The translations under genes and the position numbers were made by a program. Positions 5,796 through 10,781 of a stretch of 10,781 nt of DNA are shown here, piece after piece. Origin of the DNA: Baffinella frigidus (Eukaryota; Cryptophyceae; Cryptomonadales; Baffinellaceae). The stretch spans positions 338,014 through 348,794 of the forward strand of contig MU646749.1 in NCBI GenBank assembly GCA_026770585.1, read 5' to 3'. The stretch's first letter is position 1; each line of letters starts with the position of its first letter. The notes beneath the pieces were generated by a model. That model worked only from the letters and a program-made list of their open reading frames with translations. It ran no database searches and had not been told where the DNA came from.

Positions 5796-5803
5796 CTCGA
5801 TAG

Positions 5804-5861
5804 GGCCCGAGGCATAGGCCTACTGTAGGGTAAGCACACACACCGCCCGAAGGGCCTACGG
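5804..5861. mobile_element. Core remnant of a family F foldback element
   Basis: AGGGCCCGAGGCATAGGCCT then ACTGTAGGGT matches the family core but has no stems. It is followed by CACACACCGCCCGAAGGGCC, a word related to 6955-6975 and 7676-7690. I read it as a truncated copy beside copy B. Confidence 0.5.
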
Positions 5862-5983
5862 TACAGGGGTACCTCGCTCATAAGAAAACGCCTCCTCCTA
5901 GGACCCTACAGTAGGCCTGTGCCGAGGGCACTATGGTGGTCCTGGGGGGGGGTGCGCTTTCTTATGTGCAAGGTGCCCCTGTA
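5862..5983. mobile_element. Foldback element, family F, copy B
   Basis: Starts TACAGGGGTACCTCGCTCAT and ends with a near-complement, TTATGTGCAAGGTGCCCCTG TA. Core: CCTAGGACCCTACAGTAGGC, then GGTGGTCC. Length 122 bp against 121 for copies D, E and F. The right arm has more changes than the left. Confidence 0.85.
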
Positions 5984-6014
5984 CTCCTAGGAGCCTCCCT
6001 TCGTACACAACGTG

Positions 6015-6136
6015 TACAGGAGAACCTCGCTCATAAGAAAACATCCACCCCCTAGGACAACCACAAGACCCTCGGCAAAGCCCTACTGTAGGGTCCTAGG
6101 GGTGGGCGTTTTCTTATGAGCGAGGTACCCCTCTGT
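6015..6136. mobile_element. Foldback element, family F, copy C
   Basis: Begins TACAGGAGAACCTCGCTCAT and ends TTATGAGCGAGGTACCCCTC TGTG. The core is in the reverse orientation (CTACTGTAGGGTCCTAGG) and its first half is the most diverged (GGACAACCACAAGACCCTCG). The right terminus lacks the TA seen in the others. A start codon within the right arm opens a 60-codon frame that I do not regard as a gene. Confidence 0.8.
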
Positions 6137-6264
6137 GGCACTCTCGCGTTTGCCTCTTTTCACTCCAACGTTGACAGATGTGTCCTACAAAACCAGAACG
6201 TCAACTTGAGAATGTTAGAAGGACGGCGCGTCGATTCGGGGTTTCCCCTTTTGTATTGTGCGCG

Positions 6265-6360
6265 TCCTTATGAGCGAGGTAACCCCGCAACCCTGTAGAA
6301 TCCGCCCTCGCCGCGCCCCTACCCCTAGTGCATGAAGGCGTACCTCCCTAGGACCCTACA
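6265..6360. mobile_element. Solo foldback end and core scrap
   Basis: CCTTATGAGCGAGGTAACCC at about 6265-6285 is a lone right arm, and CCTCCCTAGGACCCTACA just before copy D is a core piece. These look like remnants of another copy disrupted by copy D. The stretch 6137-6264 holds nothing I can assign. Confidence 0.5.
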
Positions 6361-6477
6361 GGGGTACCTCGCTCATAAGAAACTGCCCCCCCATTGGACC
6401 CTACAGTAGGCCTATGCCTAGGGCCCTATGGTGATCCTACGGGGTGGGGCGTTTCTGATGAGCGAGGGACCTCTGTA
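6357..6477. mobile_element. Foldback element, family F, copy D
   Basis: 121 bp: TACAGGGGTACCTCGCTCAT at the left, TGATGAGCGAGGGACCTCTG TA at the right. Core forward: GGACCCTACAGTAGGCCTAT, GCCTAGGGCCCTATGGTG. Both ends are bounded by TA. Confidence 0.9.
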
Positions 6478-6546
6478 GAGTGCGCGTGACCTCTCGCGTG
6501 ACCTCCCTCCTTAGGGAGGAACACGTGATGGGCATGTTGGGATCAG

Positions 6547-6667
6547 TACAGGGGTACCTCGCTCATAAGAAAACGCCCCCACCCTAGGACCACCATAGGG
6601 CCCTAGGCATAGGCGTACTGTAGGGTCCTAGGGGGGGTGGGTTTCTTATGAGCGAGGTAATCCTGTA
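6547..6667. mobile_element. Foldback element, family F, copy E
   Basis: 121 bp with TACAGGGGTACCTCGCTCAT at the left and TTATGAGCGAGGTAATCCTG TA at the right. Core reversed: CCACCATAGGGCCCTAGGCA, GTACTGTAGGGTCCTAGG. It is among the best preserved copies. Confidence 0.9.
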
Positions 6668-6810
6668 AAGGTCCATCTCTCGCAGAGATCGCACTTGTAC
6701 CCCCAGAACCCTTGAGATCCTTTAGGTTCTCAACTCCCACCACAGGCGGACACTGGAACTTACCCAAGCGACGTCGATGATTTTACCCGTGTACCACCAG
6801 ACACTACATG

Positions 6811-6931
6811 TACAGGGGTATCTCGCCTGTAAGAACGCGCCTCCTCCTAGGACCCTACAGTAGGCCTATGCATAGGGCCCTATGATGGTCCAAGGGGGGG
6901 GGCGCGTTCTCATGAGCGAGGTACCCTTGTA
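6811..6931. mobile_element. Foldback element, family F, copy F
   Basis: 121 bp with TACAGGGGTATCTCGCCTGT at the left and CATGAGCGAGGTACCCTTGT A at the right. Core forward, including the perfect palindrome CATAGGGCCCTATG at 6871-6884. The left arm has lost the ATAAGAAA match, so its stem is weaker. The stretches on either side (6668-6810 and 6932-7080) hold no gene. Confidence 0.85.
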
Positions 6932-6948
6932 CAGAGATTCACTCGCGA

Positions 6949-7015
6949 GCAAGGACACGCACCGCCCGCAGGGCCTGCAGTAGGCTATTCCTTGGAGCCT
7001 CCCTTCGTGTGCACA
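6949..7015. repeat. Dispersed ACACGCACCGCCC / GGAGCCTCCCTTCGT words
   Basis: AAGGACACGCACCGCCC occurs at about 6951 and again at about 7673. GGAGCCTCCCTTCGT occurs at about 6987 and about 5990. They mark a further low-copy repeat, spread around the foldback cluster. Confidence 0.5.
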
Positions 7016-7108
7016 CCTGGTAGCGTGCGCATCACCTTTCTCTGGGGTCTACTCACACTGGAGTGCATACATTCATCTCTGTAAAAGTATTGATTAATTG
7101 CTTTGGGG

Positions 7109-7173
7109 CAACGAAAGTTACTTCACAAATGTTCTGCTATTACTAGTATGATCCATTTGTGTGGTAATTTTTG
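7109..7173. mobile_element. Family 3 (TACTAGTA) element, copy 3
   Basis: The left arm CAACGAAAGTTACTTCACAA ATG and right arm CATTTGTGTGGTAATTTTTG flank TATTACTAGTATGATC. It is more diverged from the 68-bp copies, but its left arm and upstream flank closely match the half copy at 901-950. Confidence 0.65.
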
Positions 7174-7209
7174 ATCCACAAAAGGTTTTTGTGTAGTCCC
7201 GCTCAGCTG

Positions 7210-7275
7210 TACTTCCTCAAGAAAGCAACTCTCTCTCTCTCCCTCTCCCTCTCTCTCTCTCACTCTCTCTCTCTC
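7210..7275. repeat. CT microsatellite
   Basis: Imperfect (CT)n with CCCTCT interruptions. Low complexity; no gene. Confidence 0.9.
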
Positions 7276-7332
7276 CTCCAGACGGTCTCTCTGGTTAAGC
7301 CCTTTGGTTCATTGCGTAACACCCTACAGAAG

Positions 7333-7435
7333 AAACCCTAAACCCTAAACCCTCAATCCTCAACCTTCAATCCTCAACCCTCAATCTTCAATCCTAAACC
7401 CTAAACCCTAAACCCTCAAACCCTCAAACACTCAA
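7333..7435. repeat. Interstitial telomere-like array, C-rich on plus
   Basis: Exact CCCTAAA heptamers alternate with CCCTCAA, TCCTCAA and TCTTCAA variants. The exact units are at both ends of the array and the variants in the middle. The orientation is that of a left chromosome end. Compare 7951-8187. Confidence 0.85.
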
Positions 7436-7780
7436 GGGAAACGCGGGCGTGGTTTTGAAGTGGGCCGCGCATCAGACGACGTGGGGGAAAGCACCGTGTA
7501 TCACCTAGCACGCCCGCAAAAAGATCCGGCTCAGTGCAGGGGGGGGTGCGTGAGGGGAGAAGCCCGGACACCCCAGGGGGGTACGCGAGAGAATGAAGGT
7601 GGGGTTTGAATCTGTTCGTGGATCAGACAGCGTGGTTTCAAGACGTTCATCTGCATGTGATACTCGAAATTAAGGACACGCACCGCCCCTGGGGGGTCCC
7701 ATGCTCCTATGACGTGCCCTCACTGTGAGCCCGCCAGCCTCCTCGTGTTACGAGGAGGATCTGGGGCGACACACTTATCT
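7436..7780. other. No gene; imperfect direct repeat
   Basis: A loosely repeated segment, GTGGTTTTGAA...CATCAGACGACGTGG at about 7450-7486 and GTGGGGTTTGAA...GATCAGACAGCGTGG at about 7599-7634, surrounds G-rich sequence. I see no credible coding frame. Confidence 0.5.
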
Positions 7781-7781
7781 C

Positions 7782-7804
7782 TCTCTCAAACACACACACA
7801 CACA

Positions 7805-7850
<46 letters not shown>
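7782..7850. repeat. Compound CT / CA microsatellite
   Basis: (CT)n, then (CA)n, then a long (CT)n. An open frame through it reads as SLSLSL repeats and is an artefact of the microsatellite. Confidence 0.95.
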
Positions 7851-7950
7851 CGAATGCGCTGAACAGCACGGCGCGAAGGGTCCCTAAAGTTTAGCTTTCT
7901 TGGCCTGGCCGTGCGGAGAAGCGGGAGGCCATGCCGGCGCATGGCGGCCT

Positions 7951-8187
7951 GGTTTAGGGATTAGGGATTAGGGTTTCGGGTTTCACGGGTTTCTGGTTTC
8001 GGATTTCACGGGTTTCGGGTTTGGCGGGTTTCGGGTTTCACGGGTTTCGGGTTTCGGGTTTCACGGGTCTCCGGTTTCGGGTTTCACCGGTTTCGGGTTG
8101 CGGGTTTCACGGGTTTCGGGTTTCACGGGTTTCGGGTTTCACGGGTTTTGGGTTTCGGGTTTCACGGGTTTTGGGTTTCGGGTTAGG
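7951..8187. repeat. Interstitial telomere-like array, G-rich on plus
   Basis: It starts with TTTAGGG and TTAGGG-type units and continues as GGGTTTC / GGGTTTCAC variants, about 30 heptamer- to nonamer-sized repeats. The orientation is that of a right chromosome end. The unit drifts from TTTAGGG to TTTCGGG and CACGGG, so it is degenerate satellite, not functional telomere. Confidence 0.85.
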
Positions 8188-8196
8188 CCACCGTGC

Positions 8197-9133
8197 TCAC
8201 GTTCGTGACGCGCTTGGTGGGTTGCCACCGCGAGGCTCTCCCGCAGGCGCGCGTGCCCCGTGCTGACGGCGCGCCTCGTGCCTCCCCTGGCGCTCGCGGT
8301 CGCCGTGCAGCCGGGCCTCTTGGGAACTGCGGATTATGGGTTCTTGCTGGAAACCCGCTCCACGGCGATCCCGGGTTTCATGCTGAAGGAACAGATCCCT
8401 TCCTCCGGCCGAAAGCGCGGAGCTGTGCGGATGCCCGTGGTCGTCGAGACCCCCAAACCACGGTTCCGAGGCGGGCCTATGCTGTCCCGAGGCGGGCCCG
8501 TCCCAGACTCCGTCCCGAGGCGGGCTCGGCATACCCCGAGGCGGGCCCGTCCTAGACCCCGAGGCGGGCCACGAACCGGGCCCGTCCTGAGCGGAGGCGG
8601 GCCCGTACGCAGAAGCGAAGCCAGCATACCCAGAACGCTCAGAATGTTCAAAGGACGGACCCACGAACCAAGGCGGCGCGGGCGCCTCGCCGTGTAGCTC
8701 GTCGAGCGGCCAGGGGGCGAGTGCCCTCACCCCCCTTTCAGCCCGCGGATCTTGGGCCCGCCTCCGTTCTGGGCGCTCGGGCCCGCCTCGGAAGGGGTGC
8801 GGCTCGTGCGCGAATGGCTCAAAGGGCCTCTCTTGTGCGAATGGCTCCAAGGGCTGGCGCGCGCGCGGAGCCTTCTCTACCCCCCTTTTAACCCCCGAAA
8901 TGCCCTTTCCGCGTTTGGCCCTTGGAGCCGTTCGCGCAGCAGGACCGCCGCTGGGCGCCCTCACCGCCTGTTTCGCTGGCGCCAGCGAAACACCCTTGTT
9001 CTGCGCCAATGGCGCGCCGCCGTCCCGCGCGGGCCCCGTCGCGTTCTTGGAGCCATTGGGCTCCGTCGCGAGAGTGTCTCCCGTGTGCCGAAGCGTGGCC
9101 GCAGTGTTGCGGCGCACGGCTGCCCCTGACATG
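8197..9133 (-). CDS. Long low-complexity open frame, doubtful gene
   Basis: The longest frame in the window: about 311 codons from the first ATG at 9133 to TGA at 8197, with the open frame extending to 9153. The product is rich in P, R, G and A, with no recognisable domain, signal peptide or membrane segment. It contains a short repeat, PLEPFAQERPFEPFAHE, and GPP/RTGPPRG-like elements, both of which follow directly from DNA repeats (AATGGCTCCAA and GGGCCCGCCTCGG words). In GC-rich DNA stop codons are rare, and the opposite strand is also open over much of it. A disordered protein is possible, but chance is at least as likely. Confidence 0.2.
8464..8606. repeat. CCGAGGCGGGCCC repeat cluster
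   Basis: Six copies of a 13-bp word, CCGAGGCGGGCCC or one-base variants, lie at intervals of about 14-33 bp. Inverted copies stand at 8754-8764 and 8779-8791, and isolated ones at 373-385 and 1121-1132. Confidence 0.75.
8808..8852 (+). repeat. 25-bp tandem repeat containing AATGGCTC
   Basis: GTGCGCGAATGGCTCAAAGG is followed by GTGCGAATGGCTCCAAGG after CCTCTCTT. Inverted relatives (TTGGAGCCGTTCG at 8922, TTGGAGCCATT at 9048) follow. They account for the FEPFAHE-type repeats in the minus-strand frame. Confidence 0.6.
8969..8992. repeat. Perfect 24-bp palindrome
   Basis: Centred on TGGCGCCA with arms TGTTTCGCTGGC and GCCAGCGAAACA; there is no spacer and no mismatch. It could be a protein-binding site or a cruciform-prone site. 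Confidence 0.9.
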
Positions 9134-9156
9134 TCCACGAGCCTGTCGGGCACCGC

Positions 9157-9250
9157 GTCCGGGACTCAGTTCCGGACGGCATTGCAGCGAGTGTTGAACA
9201 ACGTTGGCTTACCACCCACGCAGGGCGGCTCGACCGGAACTCAGTTCCGG
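9157..9250. repeat. Twin ACTCAGT hairpins
   Basis: GTCCGGGACT-C-AGTTCCGGAC at 9157-9177 (10-bp stem, one G/T wobble) and CCGGAACT-C-AGTTCCGG at 9234-9250 (perfect 8-bp stem) share the same centre. They are 77 bp apart and suggest a duplicated regulatory or element end. Confidence 0.7.
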
Positions 9251-9255
9251 CGCGT

Positions 9256-9302
9256 AAGGTGCGGTGCTGGCGCAGGTTGTTCGGCAATACACCACCAATT
9301 TC
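9256..9302 (-). pseudogene. Exon-like fragment EIGxxLPN, copy 1
   Basis: On the minus strand this reads EIGGVLPNNLRQHRT. The 47 bp match 9866-9912 at 39 positions, and EIG, LP, N, RQH and T are kept. Flanking sequence is unrelated. Either a duplicated exon piece or a dispersed repeat; protein unknown. Confidence 0.35.
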
Positions 9303-9376
9303 TCTCCATGAGCCTGGGCGACACACCGTAGAGTCGAGATTGACTTTCCACGGAAGGGCAAGGTGTCCGGCTATGG

Positions 9377-9418
9377 CGGGATTGAATCAACCATATGGTT
9401 ATGGTTGGCTCGATCCCG
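9377..9418. repeat. 19-bp imperfect hairpin
   Basis: CGGGATTGAATCAACCATA at 9377-9395 pairs with 9400-9418 at 16 of 19 positions; two of the three mismatches are wobble pairs. The loop is TGGT. Confidence 0.75.
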
Positions 9419-9568
9419 TCCTAAAGGACGCGGGAGGGAGGGGGGGTGCGACAGGTCGGATCAGACCGCAACGCCTAGCTCTGCCTCACTCGGGTTGACC
9501 GAGTATACTCAAGTTGTCATGCTGGGTGTGCGGTACGAATCCGTCAACTTAGGAGCGGAAAAGAGCCC

Positions 9569-9591
9569 GGGCTCACCAAATTCGTGAGCCC
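9569..9591. repeat. 8-bp stem-loop
   Basis: GGGCTCAC and GTGAGCCC enclose a 7-nt loop. The following 9592-9720 contains related AGACTGGGAC and TAGTCTGGGT words and a 13-G run near 9711, but no gene that I can support. Confidence 0.6.
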
Positions 9592-9865
9592 AATTAGACT
9601 GGGACAGAGCTAGAACAACACTCTAGTCTGGGTCTGCAACTTTGGTCCGCGACAGAACAACTCAAATCGAAACGGTCCTAACAAACACGAGCAAGAAAGG
9701 TGGGTGTGCAGAGGGGGGGGGGGTCGACAGACCTGAGCTGAGAGTCGGGGCCCCACGGGACAAAGGTCCGCTCGCGCTGTGGAAGGGTGGGTACAGGAAT
9801 TAGCACAGTACGGCTTAAGGGCATATCTAGGACCTGTATCGAGAGTAATGAAGAAGAAGAAGATG

Positions 9866-9912
9866 AAGGTGAGGTGCTGGCGCTGGTAGTTCGGCAATGA
9901 AATACCAATCTC
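9866..9912 (-). pseudogene. Exon-like fragment EIGxxLPN, copy 2
   Basis: On the minus strand this reads EIGISLPNYQRQHLT and is the partner of 9256-9302. It is followed on the minus strand by a TTC-rich run giving FFFF residues, so the coding resemblance stops at the repeat edge. The region 9913-10063 is a purine-rich, GA-repeat stretch without a visible gene. Confidence 0.35.
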
Positions 9913-10063
9913 TGCAGGGGTGGTGGGTGAGTGGGAGAGGGCCAGGAGGGGGGGGGTGGAACGGAGGCGTGATGCGCATTCTGAAGGAGAGGAGAGAGAG
10001 AGAGGGAGCGATAGATTCGCGGTGATTTGATTTGATGACCCGCAGCAAGGTGGCGGGACACAC

Positions 10064-10217
10064 CTCGTCGAACACAAAGCAGAAGAAGGCGCTCGTCCCG
10101 TTGGCGCACGCGTGACCCTCCTCGCAGAGCCACACCTGCGGAGGAGCTTTCTTCAATACCCCCAGAACATCGAGAGGTTTTATTGCCCTCAGAAACGACC
10201 TCGAGAGGCCCCTCAGC
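10064..10217 (-). CDS. Candidate internal exon, unknown protein
   Basis: On the minus strand a frame reads SRSFLRAIKPLDVLGVLKK, then APPQVWLCEEGHACANGTSA and FFCFVFDE. Third positions become strongly G/C over the second half, as in real coding DNA of a GC-rich genome. Possible borders are an acceptor TCCTCCCCAG ending at 10218 and a donor GAG|GTGTGT after 10064; the frame stays open beyond both, so borders are uncertain. Three cysteines and an EEGH motif are visible, but I recognise no family. The frame in phase +1 on the same strand also stays open but has poorer composition. Confidence 0.35.
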
Positions 10218-10466
10218 CTGGGGAGGATTGAGCCACACCGGAAGATGATTGACAAAGAACTGGAACTAAAAAATAATCGATTTACCGGTATCTTAAGATT
10301 GCAAAAAAAAAGAATCACACGATCTGCACGGCGTAAGGCGCTCTACAAATGCGGTGGCAAATGGCAAAGGTTGACGGTGTAGTACCAGCATCAACAACGG
10401 TTGCTATTGCACGTGTTTGCCATGGTTTGATCTAGCCCTGTCTCACGTGATCTGCGCGCGCCATGA
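10218..10466. other. AT-richer spacer, no gene seen
   Basis: Contains an A9 run near 10303 and low-GC sequence at 10240-10320. GGCAAATGGCAAAGG at about 10356 resembles the reverse of GTTTGCCATGGTTTG at about 10416. If the flanking exon candidates are real, they point away from each other and this could be a shared promoter region; no promoter motif is identifiable. Confidence 0.4.
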
Positions 10467-10781
10467 AATACATGTGGAGAAGTGAAACCCGTTCAAACAA
10501 AAGTCAACAAAGGCCCAGAACAACTCAGACAGAATTACAAAGATTTTTTTGTCTGGCACCACCAGCACGCGACAGCTTTGACGGTGCTCCTCGCGCCAAA
10601 CCATCAAATCCAAACCGGCTCCTACGCCTGAAACGGTTCCAATACTCTGGTGCCCTGGGAGAACTCGGCATCCGGCGCCGATGCAGTCGAATGGATTCGA
10701 AACCTCCTGCAATGGCCTGCTTATTCGTGGCATAATTTTCAGGGGTTGGGTAGGGGAGATGCGGTTTACATGAGCGCGGAA
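10467..10781 (+). pseudogene. Coding-like frame with one in-frame TGA, runs off edge
   Basis: One plus-strand frame is open from 10467 to TGA at 10629-10631 and continues in the same frame from 10632 to the window end (50 codons, no stop). Both halves look like one protein: QLRQNYKDFFVWHHQHATAL before the TGA, NTLVPWENSASGADAVEW and IRNLLQWPAYSWHNF after it. The composition is well mixed, rich in W, H and N, unlike the low-complexity frames elsewhere. The TGA may be a mutated TGG or CGA codon, an assembly error, part of a small intron, or a selenocysteine codon. No family recognised; the 5' start is not visible (a TGA precedes at 10464). Confidence 0.45.

Larger units (their letters stand above)
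5479..5803 (+). pseudogene. Broken coiled-coil-like coding fragment
   Basis: Two plus-strand frames look coding. The first, 5479-5598, contains AEQKEASRSSSAAGERIMQE and AQAASRQEEV and hits TAG at 5599. The second, 5627-5803, contains HSISNWEVIERCAEKLATEK and ends in TAG. Between them is a 19-bp tandem duplication (5604-5622 and 5623-5641) that shifts the frame; without it the two would share a frame but for two TAG codons. The end of the second frame lies within the perfect hairpin at 5718-5795. The pattern suggests a decayed gene or a TAG-rich ancestor. The protein is not recognised. Confidence 0.4.

Noticed and set aside
6116-6298. 60-codon frame starting in the right arm of foldback copy C
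   Set aside because: The start codon lies inside the mobile element arm and no conserved or structured protein feature follows.
5862-6931. CRISPR array
   Set aside because: Repeats are spaced, but the units are 121-bp palindromes with spacings of 31 to 220 bp and varied orientation, and there is no constant short repeat or spacer length.
7709-7894. Open frame with SLSLSL repeats
   Set aside because: It is translated CT/CA microsatellite with no coding character outside the repeat.
8021-8266. Plus-strand frame rich in GFRVSGF
   Set aside because: It is a translation of the TTTCGGG telomere-like array.
8260-8697. Plus-strand frame with a hydrophobic start (VPPLALAVAVQPGLL)
   Set aside because: The hydrophobic stretch is short, and the remainder is a translation of the CCGAGGCGGGCCC repeats. 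The opposite strand is equally open.
9498-9560. Possible tRNA (GGTACGAATCC resembles a T-arm)
   Set aside because: No 7-bp acceptor stem, D-arm or anticodon stem could be paired around it.
10443-10733. Minus-strand 96-codon frame and plus-strand 90-codon frame
   Set aside because: Both overlap the better plus-strand frame at 10467-10781, which has more natural composition on both sides of its TGA; they are treated as shadows.

Overview
This window looks like repeat-rich nuclear DNA of a eukaryote. A green alga or another protist with plant-type telomeres is the most likely source. The basis is CCCTAAA/TTTAGGG-type interstitial arrays, CT/CA microsatellites, long G runs, many short elements with inverted termini, and no bacterial operon structure, rRNA or tRNA. 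No complete gene can be defended. The coding signal consists of short exon-like pieces, some duplicated and some broken. I name no species and assign no gene symbols.

Layout. 1-1000: two 93%-identical copies of a 122-bp inverted-repeat element, a second TA-flanked element, and telomere-like CCCTCAA scraps. 1094-1237 (minus): a C-terminal exon-like frame. 1331-1673: 2.4 copies of a ~141-bp GC-rich tandem unit. 1745-2400: two copies of a ~190-bp module ending in a CACAGTGGGGGG minisatellite, with telomere-like palindromes between them. 2424-3113: three copies of a coiled-coil-like micro-exon and its splice donor, mixed with a 68-bp element, a 63-bp inverted repeat and a truncated foldback element. 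3387-3463: a small inverted-repeat element. 3500-3950: a ~113-bp coding-derived tandem array; a copy lies inverted at 4782-4890. 4024-4241: nested inverted repeats. 4895-5105: a degenerate ~35-bp repeat. 5257-5447: a 191-bp element with 30-bp termini. 5479-5803: a broken coiled-coil-like frame carrying a perfect 33-bp hairpin.

5862-6931 is the most striking block: five ~121-bp foldback elements within 1.07 kb. They share the ends TACAGGGGTACCTCGCTCAT and a palindromic CCTACAGTAGG / ATAGGGCCCTAT core, and the core occurs in both orientations. 7109-8187: another 68-bp-family element, CT tracts, then a C-rich and a G-rich telomere-like array facing outward like the two ends of a tiny chromosome. 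8197-9153: GC-rich DNA with a long low-complexity minus-strand frame, repeated GGGCCCGCCTCGG words and a perfect 24-bp palindrome. 9157-10781: twin hairpins, a duplicated minus-strand exon-like piece, a candidate minus-strand exon (10064-10217), and a plus-strand coding-like frame running off the window edge with one in-frame TGA.

The window shows no pathway. The recurring theme is short coding fragments (mostly coiled-coil-like) dispersed among and interrupted by small non-autonomous palindromic elements. No transposase that could mobilise them is visible here.
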